In this document: piece by piece, positions 1 to 10,965 of the stretch
Numbering within the stretch: the first letter of the stretch is position 1
Layout of the letters: every line of letters begins with the position of its first letter
Origin: Xestospongia muta
Lineage: Eukaryota > Porifera > Demospongiae > Haplosclerida > Petrosiidae
Length of the DNA stretch: 64,000 nt
Direction of reading: 5' to 3'
Assembly (NCBI GenBank): GCA_963693285.1
Contig: OY848917.1
Span: forward strand, 34,545,245-34,609,244
Position numbers and translations under genes: made by a program
The notes under the pieces: generated by a model
Seen by the model: only the letters and a program-made list of their open reading frames with translations
Databases searched by the model: none
Told to the model about the DNA's origin: nothing

Positions 1-888
1 CAAGTTTATGTCGGGAAAACTGGAGATAGCGAAAAAGGCTTGGGCTCAAGAGTTGTGAAAGATCTTACAAAAAAAATTTCTAAACAACATTATCATATTT
101 ACTTTGATAATTTCTTTAGTAGCCCTTTATTACTTGTACACTTGTATGAAAAAGGTCTATATGGATGTGGTACAATAAGGATACATCGTAAAGGATTCCC
201 CGACGAATTAAAACCATATGTCAAATGTGGGTTCTCTGAAAGAGGAGAAAGTATGGTGTTGCAAAGTCAACAATACACGAACCTGACTGCTTGTGTTTGG
301 CAAGACACAAAACCTGTGACTGTAGTTGCAACAAATTCTCAGTCAGTTCCTTTGCGATTTGTACACAGAAAACAAAAAAATGGAGATAAAAAACAGTACC
401 CCTGTCCTGAGTCAATATGTCTTTACAATCAGTACATGGGAGGAGTTGATATCAATGATCAACTCCGACAGTACTATCACGTTAGACTAAAGACAACAAA
501 AAACTACAAATACCTTTTCTGGTTCATTTTCGATGTAGCTGTCACAAATGCATTCATTTTAGGAAGAATAAATGGTCAATTCAAGACAGTTAAAGATTTT
601 AGACTGAAATTAGCCGAGGAGCTACTTGATGGCTATTGTAGTCGAAAAAGGAAAGGAAGGAAAGCTAAAGTTGTCACAAAGAAGTTTTGTAGCTCACATT
701 ACCCTAAGTATGGAGACGGAAAACAACATCGTTGTCAGCATTGTATCATTGAGGGAATGAAAAAGAAAACAACATGGAAATGTTATGATTGTGATATGTA
801 CCTTTGTCACAATGGAAAAGATGATGACTGCTTCTTTAACTACCATAAGAAGTATGTTGTCCAAGAAACTGAAAAGAATGAACAATAG
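1..888 (+). CDS. piggyBac-like transposase, C-terminal part (runs off the left edge)
   Basis: The frame is open from base 1 to a TAG at 886-888, so the start lies outside the window; about 295 residues are present. It covers the end of the DDE_Tnp_1_7 transposase domain. The motif YFDNFFSSPLLL carries the second catalytic aspartate, and VWQDTKPVTVVAT carries the third. These are followed by the family-typical YNQYMGGVDINDQLRQYYH and then a C-terminal cysteine-rich zinc-binding tail (CQHC...CYDC...C...C). PiggyBac enzymes cut and paste DNA at TTAA in the nucleus. The visible part has no frameshift or stop, unlike every other piggyBac piece in this window. No terminal repeat was recognised downstream. 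The first catalytic Asp cannot be checked here. Confidence 0.87.
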   Translation, partial: QVYVGKTGDSEKGLGSRVVKDLTKKISKQHYHIYFDNFFSSPLLLVHLYEKGLYGCGTIRIHRKGFPDELKPYVKCGFSERGESMVLQSQQYTNLTACVWQDTKPVTVVATNSQSVPLRFVHRKQKNGDKKQYPCPESICLYNQYMGGVDINDQLRQYYHVRLKTTKNYKYLFWFIFDVAVTNAFILGRINGQFKTVKDFRLKLAEELLDGYCSRKRKGRKAKVVTKKFCSSHYPKYGDGKQHRCQHCIIEGMKKKTTWKCYDCDMYLCHNGKDDDCFFNYHKKYVVQETEKNEQ

Positions 889-1560
889 ACACCATGTATC
901 TACAATTAATAGTTTTACTTACTTCTAGAAACTCAACTAACAGTCCTTGTTAGAGTCACAAACTTTAGCTAGTATAGAACAAAACATTAAATATAATTTT
1001 ACTTATATATCTAATCAAAGTTATATGTTCAACAAACAACTCCTGGTCAGGAACTGTTTTATGAAATGCTAAAAGTAAAAAGAAAAACTGCTTACCTTAC
1101 AATAAGTTAAATGTGGGAGGAGTTTCACCAAAATTTGACAGGAGGTAGTTTTTAAAAAGTTCTACAAACTTTCTAATTACTCTATAACGAGTCAACACTT
1201 AACATAAATGTAGATTATTAACTAACTTACAACGAACATTAAGTACTCTTCAGATTAAATGACTGAAAAAAAAACAACAAAACTAGTAACTAACACAGAA
1301 CTTACGAAACTGAAGTCACATGGCAAAGAAATCCACAGCGAAGCAAAAATATAGAACTTAGAACACTTACAAGGGTTTATAGAGAGTGAATAAAGTGAAT
1401 TGCGTCTTCTAGTTACACCACAGAAGGAGTAAACGACAAAGAACAGCAAGCGTTTTTCAATTTACCTTGACATCCCCTCAGGCAAAAATTAATTTCGTCC
1501 CGCACGGGCACGCCTACATCAATAATTTAGTCCTTAAAGAGTTAATATTAATAAATAATT
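889..1560. other. AT-rich stretch without recognised gene
   Basis: This is sequence between two piggyBac-like genes. The short open frames here show no family motif. It presumably contains the 3' flank of the first element and the 5' flank of the second; I could not define a terminal inverted repeat. A small GC-rich knot (cccgcacgggcacgcc, about 1499-1514) stands out from the surroundings. Confidence 0.5.
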
Positions 1561-1621
1561 ACTAATTAATAAACGCGCCTAGAGGAGAGGCTGCTTGTAT
1601 CCATAGCAATCAGTAAACAAC

Positions 1622-3650
1622 ATGGCATGTAAAATTACAACAGAACAAATACTAGAAATTTTGGATGAAGAGCTAGATGTAGGACTAAATATGGAGGTGA
1701 TATTGAGAATGACAGTGGCAATAGAACACGAACAGGACATGGTACTGTTAGAGGTTGTGGCAGAGGACGTGGTACAGATGGTAGAGGTCATGGTATACTT
1801 AGGGGAAGTGGCACTCTTCAACAAAGAATTTTGATACTAGTAGAAGAAACGATACTCCTAGAAGAAGACATGGTCCAACTGGTGGGCGTGGTTTACTAGG
1901 ACGTGGTGGAAGACAATTCACACAAGATATGAATTTGAATTGGACAGTAATTTCTTCAGGTTAGATTTTATTTCCTAACAAAATGTATATTATGACTACA
2001 GACGATCCAGAATCAAGTAATGATGACAATACCTTACAAAATGAAACTTGTGGGAGCACTGTGGATAGGTTTTGTCAGTCTCCTTTAGAATGCTTTTCTT
2101 TGTTTTTTGGTGATGTTGTGTTTGATTTCCTTATAAAGAACACAAACAAGTATGCTATGAAGAAAATTAGTACTATGAAGGTGAGCATAGATTTATTACT
2201 ATATTGTCTAATTTTTGTCTGAAACTCCAGGTAACTCCCAATTCCCTATACAAAACATGGAAACCTGTAACTGTTAGAGAAACGAAAGGTTTTATAGCTA
2301 CCATCCTAAATATGGGAATAGTAAAACTTCCAGATCTAAAAGATTACTGGAGAGTACTGAATCACCACTAACCTCCCTTTCTTTCTTTCTGTATTCTCAG
2401 ATTTTTTCAAATATATGGTATGTTACATGCTGCAGAAATAGATGGTAGCACAAAAAAAGGGAAAATCCAACCTTTCCTTGATTTATTACTCCCAACAATT
2501 AGAGCAGTATACAAACCAAGACAACATATAGCAATAGATGAATCAGTTATAGCATTCAAGGGAAGAGTTGCTTGCCTTCAATACCTAAAGGGGAAACCAC
2601 ACCCTTGGGGAATCAAGGCATATGTCTTAGCTGACAGCAAGTCAGGGTACATGCATAACGTTGTCATATACTATGGTAAAGAGACTGAACTAGTTAGAGA
2701 GGATCTACATCACAATACTAGAGTTGTTTCATCATAAGGGTTATGATATATATGTAGATAGATTTTATAGTAGTCCTCAACTTACTATGGAGTTGGACAC
2801 TATTGGAGTTACTGTAACAGGTAACTTACCTATATCTTACCAAATATACTATTACTTTCAATTAGGTACTGTAATGTCCAATAGAAAAGGACTTCCACTG
2901 GCTGTGAAATCAAAGGCCAAGAAACCAAGGGGTACAGTAGAAGCATATCGTTCAGGCAAAATTTTGTGCCTGTCCTGGACTGACAAACGCAACGTACTAA
3001 TGTTGTCTACAAAACACAAAGCAGGAATGATGCAAGTTCAGTCCCAGTAAGTTGTAAGGATTACATATAATTGTTATACATTATATATAATTGTTATTAT
3101 TATTATTATATTATTATTTTTATTATTGTTTTGTATACTTATTAGGCGTACTTCCAAATTTCAGGAAAAACCAGTAGTGGTGGTTGACTATAACAATCAC
3201 ATGCTGGGTGTAGATAAACTGGATCAGTTGGTGTCCTACTATAGTTTCCTGCATAAATCACTTAAGTGGTGGCGTAAAGTATACTTTTGGATGTTGGAAG
3301 TTGTTGTAGTAAACTCATACATCATTTACAAGGAACACATCACACAACATCACTTACAACCATTATCTCACCTTGCATATAGAAGAAAATTAATTGAAGC
3401 ACCCTCTGAAGACCAAAGATCAACACGTATGAATAGTCACACACACCAATCCATTCAACAGGAGCAACGTCTGCAAGATTCTAAACATTTCATGAGAAAG
3501 GTACCCAAAAGAACAGATTGTGTAATGTGTAGTGACAGAAAATCAGGTTCAAGATGGTTAACACCATATGTTTGTATAACGTGTGCTAACAATCCACCAC
3601 TCTGTCCTTCTCCTTGTTTTGAGACTTATCATACACAAAAAAGATTATAA
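1622..3650 (+). pseudogene. piggyBac-like transposase, nearly full length but broken
   Basis: The gene starts with MACKITTEQILEILDEELDV at 1622. It then passes through two more reading frames as an Arg/Gly-rich (RGG-box-like) segment, ending at about 1964, so at least two frameshifts are present. The next block (1983-2180) holds the N-terminal motif SPLECFSLFF...NTNKYAMKK. A short intron (about 2180-2231) follows. The DDE domain comes next: IAIDESVIAFKGR (first Asp), YVDRFYSSPQL (second Asp, reached by a frame change near 2735) and WTDKRNVLMLSTKH (third Asp). A TA-rich intron (about 3050-3150) precedes the conserved DYNNHMLGVDKLDQ and the C-terminal zinc ribbon, which stops at 3650. It also contains an in-frame stop near 2370. 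It is a different subfamily from the copy at 1-888. Confidence 0.85.
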
Positions 3651-3739
3651 TTACCAATTGCTTATGGATTACACAGTCATCACTTACAGTATTCGATATT
3701 CATTTGTACAATATATAATAACTAGTAATGTGTTATCTG

Positions 3740-3870
3740 TTACTTAGGTCACTATAGCCATCGTCAGAAATGTTGGATGTGTTATCTATGAATTCTTTGT
3801 CGCTTTGGTGTATGGACAATGCCTCTTCCTCGTCATCATCGTTGTCGTTGTCATCTTCACAAACGTCAAA
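3740..3870 (-). other. Asp/Glu-rich segment, possible acidic exon
   Basis: Read on the minus strand this encodes a run of Asp/Glu (about eleven acidic residues in a row with Asn between), then a segment ending in SNISDDGYSDL. Acidic N-terminal exons of this type recur in the piggyBac copies of this window, but nothing else of an element is attached. On the plus strand the same bases give a Ser-rich frame that is probably a shadow. Low confidence. Confidence 0.25.
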
Positions 3871-3874
3871 GAAT

Positions 3875-3881
3875 TATATAT

Positions 3882-3927
<46 letters not shown>
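3875..3927. repeat. (TA)n microsatellite
   Basis: About 50 bp of alternating T and A, interrupted once by tacatacata. It directly follows the acidic segment. Confidence 0.95.
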
Positions 3928-3929
<2 letters not shown>

Positions 3930-4224
3930 TTTGGGTTGTTTCAGTAGTTTGCCTAATTCTATAAAAACATAAACTTGATATTTGTTATGAGACTCTTACT
4001 TACTTTCATTGATGTCATCTAACTTTTTATTGATGTTCGATATATATCATCCTCAACTCTTTCTTTTTGTACATTCTCCATTCTTTGTATTTTTATTGTG
4101 GTCAATCTATCATTTCCATTCCTTTATATAGCATTCAGACTTATGCAGGCATCAACCTGCCGTAACCAAGGTCCACTTATGTCAGCGAAATCACTTAAGC
4201 TAGACCAAGCTCCTCCTATGTATG

Positions 4225-4920
4225 TTATTTTTACAAGGTGCTGCTGGTCCCTCTGGAATTGATGAAGCTGGTTGGCGTTAATTATGCACTGCTTTTAAAT
4301 ATCAATTGGGTGACCTCTGAATCACTTGCTTTCATGTCAAGACATATTTGCACCTCTTATGTTGACCATAATTTTCTCTTAGCTTTCACCTAATGTCGGC
4401 TAATTACTCTAAACAAAACCCAGGAGTCGGTCCCATTAGAGAAACATTCCATCATATAATTGGAAAAGCAATTCTAGCTATTCTGAGGGATGATATCATG
4501 ATGCTGTAGGTGTGCACCAATTATGTACAGGTCAAAAATTTTAATGTAAGGTGGTTGTACATGCAATGCATCAAATCTTTTATTCAGCAGACACAAAAAA
4601 TTTGAAGGTAATTTTAACTTCAGTATCTCCAAATGCAGTGATACCATCCCATCATTCACGTAAATATTTCAATTTCCCAGCACATAGCCAGAGGATCCCT
4701 CAGTATTGCACTCTCATCCAAGATAATAATATCACAATCTGTGAAAGCTATGCTGGGTTTCTGTAGAAGTTGATAAGAATGGGAGCCATGGATGGACAAA
4801 GCCATCTAATGTTGTGTAGTGGTGTTAGGCAACTGGTAACAAGGAGAACAGGATCAGCAGTTTATGTTCATGCACAGCAGCCTTCAACAAGTTTAATAGT
4901 TCGCCCACGCATTCCTCATG
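4225..4920 (+). pseudogene. Decayed reverse transcriptase, GPSGID-type family, N-terminal half
   Basis: The frames are broken by many stops and shifts, but the order of motifs is recognisable. GAAGPSGIDEAGWR is followed by LCTAFK, then NPGVGPIRE, MYRSK and VHAMHQIF. This is the start of a reverse transcriptase family seen in many invertebrate genomes, in which GPSG(I/V)DAxGWRRLC precedes a PGVRPIG block and an AVHAMH block. I do not assign it to a named retrotransposon clade. The C-terminal end of the same kind of protein occurs at 10785-10965 and 28010-28945 on the opposite strand. Only the order of matching words was used, so extents are approximate. Confidence 0.6.
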
Positions 4921-5344
4921 TTAATTATTTTCCTTAATGAGCACATGTTTGTTAGTTTTTGTTATGGAGTGTGAAAGATCTTCTACAATCCAGTTTCTTC
5001 GTGTGTTACAACGTTACTTTTGTCAAAAGTCAGTTGAATAACTATTCTAGTTTACTTTGGTAACTTCCCGAGAAAAGAAGTAAAAAGATAGCAATTTGAG
5101 TCTGTTCTTAAGTTTCTTCTGTCAGTTGTAGTACCATTGGAATAGGGGACACATTATCCCTGCAGTGTTCTCTAATGCTGTCATACAAGAACTATTGTCT
5201 CCTAGTGTCTAGACCATTTAGTCGAAACCCTGGTTTAGTTATACTCTGTCTGAGTTGAGAAGAGTCACCTAAACATGTAAATAACTTTCAGTTTTACATG
5301 CTATCCAAATGTGCAGATTATATATATATATACATAGTTCTCGT
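4921..5344. other. No feature recognised
   Basis: AT-rich sequence without a coding pattern; a short (TA) run lies near 5321-5333. Confidence 0.5.
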
Positions 5345-5700
5345 GTTACTTCGCACATCTTTCAAGTAGCCGCCTCCATGTGATCATCTTAAATTTTTCT
5401 TTCAATTGCTCAAGCATTTCTTTGCCACCATCAGGTGGTCCTTCACTAATACCAGTTCTCCTTAATGCTTCAGTTATTTTCTCTACTTTTTGACAAGAGT
5501 ATTTTTTTTCAAGTGATTCTTTTATCTCTCCTGAAGCTCACCTATTCTTAGGTTTAATAACCTTTTCATTTGAAACTAATAAAGCTAGACCGCTCTTACC
5601 CTTCAGATATGTCATATAAACCTGTCACTTTGCTACAAAGTGTGCTTTTAGGCTTTATATCAGCCAGGAGTCTTTTGGCGTTTAGTGCTACCTTTTATCC
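5345..5700 (-). pseudogene. Decayed ORF of unknown family
   Basis: The minus strand carries a coding-like stretch with a few stops. It contains KGKSGLALLVSNEKVIKPKN and then SLEKKYSCQKVEKI, TGISEGPPDGGKEML and a final EKFKMITWRR. The regular amino-acid composition through several frames suggests an old protein gene or transposon ORF. I do not recognise the family. It lies just downstream, on the same strand, of the Tudor-like fragment at 6025-6388 and may belong to the same element. Confidence 0.35.
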
Positions 5701-6024
5701 TTGACTAATAAGAACATCATATACTACAATCACTTGCAAAAACAAAACACAAGATTTTAAAGTATAAAATGCACGGGAAGTAGGCCAACTTACCTTATAC
5801 TTACATTGTGAGGCTTATTTGCTTTCAGATCATTATAATCATAATTAGTATAAACATGTATGTTGTTAATTGTATTATATCTTAATTGTGATTTGAGGTT
5901 AAAAGTGGTTAATCAAAGTTTGTTTTGTATTTCAGATCATTTTTTCAAAAGATTTTTTAATAGAACTCAAAGTAAACATAATACATCCCTCTTTACAAGA
6001 ACTAATAATAATAAAATTATACAT

Positions 6025-6388
6025 TAATAGGATCATTTTTCTGAAAGTAGCCTCTGAGTTATGTCTTTCAAAATGACATGAGTGTCATCGTACTCACTTT
6101 GGGCATCAAGAAGTACTTTTTTCATCTTGATAAAGTCCTCTCTGAGCTTTTTAATCTCAGCTGCACACCTCTGTACCTCACTTTCATCAATTCACCATTG
6201 AGATAATGAAATATAATATCAAATGAACAAGGTTCTGCTTCCTCTTCATAATGAATTTTATGCATTTTAGAATTCGTATCGTAGCTTAAAATGGTTCCAC
6301 GGTACCATTTTGTTTCTCCATCTAAATCATTTACTTGGAATTTATGGTAAACCTCCTTTCCCACAAATAAGAGTGGGTTGCAGACCAA
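6025..6388 (-). pseudogene. Tudor/chromo-barrel-like domain plus coiled-coil tail, frameshifted
   Basis: From 6388 leftward the frame gives FVGKEVYHKF, then ETKWYRGTILSYD, KIHYEEEAEPCSFD and YLNGELMKVR. This looks like a small barrel domain of the Tudor/chromo type: aromatic residues, a WYRG strand and an acidic EEEAEP turn. After one frameshift near 6185 the second half continues as a heptad-like helix (AAEIKKLREDFIKMKKVLL) and ends in QRLLSEK plus a stop near 6028. Similar barrel plus coiled-coil tails occur in repeat-derived predicted proteins of invertebrates. Host gene or element is not decidable here. Confidence 0.45.
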
Positions 6389-6677
6389 GTCTGGTAATGG
6401 AAAACCGGCAATAGAGATACAGAATTCAATTATAATGTCAGAAATTAGACGTTTCTTCTGGCAAGAGTATACCTGATTTTGATTTGTTGTCCTAAAACTT
6501 TTTTTCTGATATTAACTTGACTTTTGGTGCTGTTCACTAACAGGGCAGTTAATTGGTTTGTTGCATACATCAAACTTCTTTCTTGCTACTGTTACATGGC
6601 TTGGGTTTGTCATACTTCTTGATTCATTTCCACCAAACACAGATTTGAAAAGGCAACAACCTGTGATTAATGATTAT

Positions 6678-6889
6678 GTGAAAAAAGCATTAGCACTAAA
6701 CAACCACTCACTGACTCTTTCATCCATCATTACTTTAATAACCATTCCTTTAACTTATAAACACTTTCTTCACTCTTCTACTTTCAAAAAAGCATTAGCA
6801 CTAAAGAACCCCTCACTCACTCATCCATTATTGCTTTAATAACTGTTTCCTTTAACTCATCAACATTTTCTTCTCTCTTCCGCTTTCCT
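6678..6889. repeat. Two-copy tandem duplication, about 106 bp unit
   Basis: The unit beginning aaaaaagcattagcactaaa occurs at about 6680 and again at about 6785. The rest of the two units also aligns (cactca..., tcatccat(c)att, ctttaataac, cctttaac, ttcttc, cttc) with roughly 80-85 % identity by eye. Confidence 0.75.
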
Positions 6890-7004
6890 GAAATTGACAT
6901 TTCGTCGCTTCATCTGCAGCATCATTGACATGGCAGTTCAGAGTGTCACACACCTTACAGGTATCCGAATGTGGTCAAACAAATGAAAAGTTAAATCTCT
7001 CACA

Positions 7005-7145
7005 AAATATTCTATAAGTATAGGATGTGACAATGACAGTTGTCCTTACAAGTGGTTTCATTTGGATTGTTTGAAGCTCAAGAGTCTTCGTAAATCATCA
7101 AAATGGTATTGCTCTGATTGTTGCAAACATATTAAGAAGACATAG
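7005..7145 (+). pseudogene. PHD finger fragment
   Basis: The frame reads IGCDNDSCPYKWFHLDC, then a basic linker and KWYCSDCCKHIKKT with a stop at 7143-7145. This is the C-terminal two-thirds of an ING-like PHD zinc finger (Cys-Asp-Asn...Cys...Trp-Phe-His-x2-Cys...Trp-Tyr-Cys-x2-Cys), a fold that reads histone tails or ends many transposon-encoded proteins. The first CxC pair is not found upstream and the frame closes within about 20 codons, so the gene is broken or the upstream exon is elsewhere. Confidence 0.6.
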
Positions 7146-8259
7146 AGATTCATAATTATATTATCACAACTTCAATTTTTATTATAATTATACGAAAAAC
7201 ATTTATTATTGAGCTAATCAAAAGGTACAACTGAGTTACAAGATTGTTGAGTGCACAACACACTGTAACTATCATGTCTAACAGACTGGTATTACTCACT
7301 CTGTTTTTAGTAATCAAGTTTGGTTTTCCGTCTCCTTGTTTTGTCATCTGGTTGAGATGCTTAAAATTTCTATTTAATGCACACCACAGTTTAACAGTTT
7401 GTTTCACTGAAGGACTAAAGTGAATTTATCATCACTGATGCCTTTTTTAGCTGTGCTTAGGGAAATGTTTCTGTCAGAGGAGACTAGAAGAATGGATTAT
7501 TGTGGCATTCAGGATTTTTTTAGTGGAGACAAGTGGTGAAAAGGTTATGTTATTAATGAATCCAAAGCAAGCTCCTTTTAATGACAAAGCAGCAGGCTAT
7601 GTAATTCAAAGTTGGCATGGCTGTCCTACATTAACAAGATTTAATGGTAAGAGAAAGTGCATGCCCTCCTTGCTGAAACATGTGCTGTCCACCCAAACTC
7701 CTTCTTGCATTTGGCATAACCAAAGGAACATTTTTTGTTAACGACATGAGGAATACATTTATGTTCCCTCAAAATCATGACAGGTATTATATTTTGATTG
7801 TAAATGTCACAACCACCACTGCTTAAAACCTGGATTTTTAATTTTGATGATCTCAGTCTTTGAATCATTCTGGTTGAGTTTATAACAATTCTTATTAACC
7901 AAAACCAACAACACCTCATAATGTGCTTACTTTAAAAGCACGATAGTGTTAAACGCAAACTGTGTGCTGGGTCTTCTTTTTGCATGTATTAACTGCACTC
8001 CAACACAAACAACCAAATGATCAATCTGGATTGAGTACAATTTGACTAAACATGGGATAAAGTGTAGTGAATTGTGTTGTTAATTTACCCATTGGTGGTA
8101 CTTATTTTTTTCTACTGCTTCCTGAATGTGTGTGTGACATAGTTTGATTGATAGATACATTATTTGACTTACTTTTATTTGTGGCCAACAAAATCTACAA
8201 AGCTATATGTAGTTTTTATGTAAAATGATAATGGCATAAGTAAACTTTTCTTAATATAC
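7146..8259. other. No convincing gene
   Basis: Short open frames at 7502-7741 (+) and 7641-7919 (-) overlap each other and show no family motif. The plus frame has a modest coding look (MNPKQAPFNDKAAGY, then WHGCPTLTRFNGK) but cannot be assigned. Confidence 0.45.
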
Positions 8260-8490
8260 TCACACTATTATCGGGTGCTGTTTCTTGGCATTCTCTCCCT
8301 ATGCAGCGTGGTTGGGCACACTAGAAATACTATGATATAGAGTGGATTAATGCATGGTATTGACAGTTGAGGTTGTTACCTCCTCACTGCTACTTGCTTT
8401 GTTGTTTTCATTTTCTTCCACTTCGATTTTTTGTACAATGTCAGTCTATGTTATATAAAGTTTTAATCTAACAAGAACTGTATTACTGGG
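8260..8490. repeat. Diverged copy of the repeat family seen at 34725-35610 and 38480-39445
   Basis: Blocks such as ggcattctctccctatgcag, ctagaaatactatgatatag and tatataaagttttaat match the order of blocks at 38,570-38,765 (ggcatcccctgcctatac, cagtagaaataatatctag, tatataaagttttaat), with rearrangement and many substitutions. Confidence 0.4.
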
Positions 8491-9133
8491 CTTAACAGGA
8501 TTCTATTTTTTGGTCATACATGTATTAAAGTGCAATAAGCTTGACTCCCAACATGGCAGATAGCAACCGTTGCTATGGTTAAAGGATGCACCTCCTCTCA
8601 TTTCTTACTTCCGGACAACCCTCTCTCATATCTATTGACACCATATCTTAATTAGCAGAATGCCCACTACTATCTGATCCGGCATGACAAGAGGAACACA
8701 AACAAGTAGCAATTGTATTAGTCTGAATTAATCTTCATTTTTTGTAAGAAAATAACAGGCTACATATACTGTCATTAATCAGGAAAATTTGACCAGCTAG
8801 ATTAGACTATTTGTTCTCTTTAGAATCAAAAATATTAAGACTTAAATCAAATATTGTTGTTATTATTGTCATTAATATATGAGTAATTAAAATTGAAATT
8901 ATTACTAAATAAAAGAATATGTCATAATGATGAATATAGTCTCTGTTTACTTCAACATTATATATTATTTTCTGTACCTAAAAGTATAAGGAAGTCACAT
9001 TGCAGCACGACTTATGTGTAAGTTTTTAGCTTACAAATGTTTTCCCGTAAGTAGACTGAGTTTCTTACAATTTAATGTCTAGAACACAGATATTATCACA
9101 CTTATTGCATGCTATATTATATATACTTACACC
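8491..9133. other. No feature recognised
   Basis: AT-rich sequence, no open frame with a coding pattern. Confidence 0.45.
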
Positions 9134-9222
9134 CAGAGCAGCAGCTTGATCCTGGCAGACTAAATGCCCTAATTTCTTCATCTCTTTGCATGAGATGAAA
9201 GGGCAGTTAGTCTGCTCTTTGC
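9134..9222. other. Imperfect hairpin, pre-miRNA-like in size
   Basis: Two arms can pair. gcagactaaatgccct (9155-9170) pairs with agggcagttagtctgc (about 9200-9215) with one mismatch, and the inner ttcatctc pairs with gagatgaa around a 7-nt loop tttgcat. An outer gagca/tgctc pair extends the stem. The arms are longer and GC-richer than the background. It could be a microRNA precursor, a small fold-back repeat or chance; no second copy was noticed in the window. Confidence 0.4.
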
Positions 9223-9869
9223 TCCTTCTAAACTCTTTACAAATGGGAACATATATGCAACAGTGACAAAGTACTAGAAATCTTACTCATTTTATCGAAA
9301 TTTTTCTTGGTTGTTGGCCATCTGCATAATAAACAGGAACACCAATGATACAAGCACAAATTTTCAGCTTAATCAAATAATCTGAAGAGTGGACATGTAA
9401 AGGCCAGGTCTTTTATACACCAGCAGTCTGAGGTGACATTTCTTTGCATCTACAAAATCTTTGCAGGTGTTGCATTTTTTTTAAAGTTGAAACTTGAGGT
9501 GATTTCTGTGCGGAATTTCTAGAGCCAATTACAGTGTCAATATGGACCATTTGAGCTTCTTATGTACTCAGTGGGTGTATTATACCTGACAATTATGAAC
9601 TTACCAGGTTCACATCATTTCAAAAAGGAGAACGTTGTGTCTAACCAATCTATGTTAAGCATAAGAGCAATCGTACTTAATGACAGTTAGTTCTTAACGT
9701 TCATGAACTGTTTCCATATTTCACAATCATCAACATTAATTAAGGAAGCAGTGTTGTGGACATCATACAGTCTGGGCGTATGTATCTAAAATGGCAGGTA
9801 CTCCTGCACCATATCTTAAAATGAGCTGTAAAAAATTAAGGTAAATAAATATCAAATGAGATATTAAAC
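9223..9869. other. No feature recognised
   Basis: Intergenic-type sequence with no coding pattern. Confidence 0.45.
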
Positions 9870-9945
9870 GATTAAACATGATTGCATCAAACTTTTTCAT
9901 TCACTTAACAGCAATAGACACAATTTTGCGTCAGCTGGACCTAAA
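9870..9945. repeat. PiggyBac-like element terminus (subterminal block)
   Basis: The reverse complement contains ttaggtccagctgacgcaaa, then attg...gatgcaa and atgtttaatcg. It matches a block at about 21311-21345 (ttaggtccagctgatgcaaa, attgcatc, atgtttaattg). Repeated TGCGTCA/TGATGCAA words next to TTAA also mark the end at 34085-34201. Probably the end of a TTAA-inserting element. Confidence 0.4.
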
Positions 9946-10139
9946 CACACACTTGTTTTGGAGCTGCAGAATAATTTCCTTGAGATCATTTGAGTAAGTT
10001 TTAGTTTTCTTAAGTGACCACACATCATCTCACAAGTGTTTTTTCAAGTGGTTACTGTAGACATTTGGCTCGTTTACCACAAATATTTCCCTTCAATTCA
10101 GGTGAAAATTTTAATTAATATTGCAATTATTATTATTAT

Positions 10140-10262
10140 CACTCCCAGGTTCAAAGTGTTCCAGTGTATGCAGCTCTCTCAGCCATTTCTGTTTTTTAAT
10201 TTAATATTTTATCACTATGTCTTTCTGTGGTGAATAGTAATTATTTTATCAGTGTGTCTTTG
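10140..10262. repeat. Repeat shared with 19046-19225
   Basis: Shared words in the same order are cactcccaggttcaaa, ctctcagccatttct against ctctcaaccatttct, and tcactatgtcttt(c/g)tgtggtga plus gaatagtaattat and atcagtgtgtctttgt. At 19046-19145 the same sequence read on the minus strand encodes an acidic piggyBac N-terminal exon; here that exon is decayed. Confidence 0.65.
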
Positions 10263-10309
10263 TCTATAAGGCATTTGTGGGTATAACGTTTCACTTCCAA
10301 TTGTTGGGG

Positions 10310-10560
10310 CTTCTGTCTCATTTGTAGTTCCCATTGGTTTGTGATCACCTGAAATAGAAGCACCTGAACTATCATATAAGTATGTTAAATGTACTTGTTG
10401 CTAATAGTAAAATTATCTGTCTACAACTATAAACTAAAATTATTAGAACCTAAAACAAAAAATGTACTAGATTAAACTCCATTACTGTGCTAGCCTCTTC
10501 ATCCTTATTCTCTTCACTTTTATTATTCTCCTGTTTATGAATAAACTAATGCATACTTCA
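10310..10560. repeat. Direct repeat, copy 1 (copy 2 at 11594-11820)
   Basis: Both copies contain gcttctgtctcatttgtagt, tcccattggtt, gtatgttaaat, cttgttgctaatagtaaaat, cctaaaacaaaaa, atgtactagattaaa and ttactgtgctagcctcttc in order, about 85-90 % identical by eye. They flank the piggyBac and reverse-transcriptase fragments at 10785-11105. Confidence 0.8.
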
Positions 10561-10784
10561 CTATAACTAGGACTTCCATAACTAACTAAATCCTTCAAAG
10601 TAAGGAATGTTTCTTTGCATTATTGATAACAATCAACACTGTATGTGCTACATAATCAAAATGGTAACTGAAAGACCAAAAGTATTTTGAATATATTTTA
10701 GTTATTACTACTCTTACCATAAATTCTATAGTCTCTGGACATGGTACACTGATTCTTTGTTCTGTTTTGTGTTTCCTTTGGATG

Positions 10785-10965
10785 AGCACAGTCATCAGTT
10801 AACGTTGTCCTGTAACGTAAAACTTCACCAGTTAGTGGTTGTAAAGGAGGCTCCCGACAGACATTAGACCACACTTCCTTCAATAGTGTAGCAGAGAGAT
10901 CATGCAGACCATTGTGTCATAAGGTGGGAAAGCCTCCACAGACACACGAGGAAGAAAGATCAGGT
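10785..10965 (-). pseudogene. Fragment of the reverse-transcriptase family's C-terminal domain
   Basis: Minus-strand frames read CVCGGFPTL, then HNGLHDLSATLLKEVWSNV and CREPPLQPLTGEVLRYRT. This is the C-terminal region that follows the polymerase in the GPSGID reverse-transcriptase family (consensus C-x-CGG-x-P..RHNE..DL.A.LL.EVC, then EP.LQPLTGE). It has a stop in place of the Arg of RHNE. It abuts a piggyBac fragment at 10965, so one element inserted into, or recombined with, the other. Confidence 0.6.

Noticed and set aside
3770..3964. A 64-codon plus frame with a Ser-rich start and Tyr-Ile repeats
   Set aside because: It is the translation of a microsatellite and of the reverse strand of an acidic segment.
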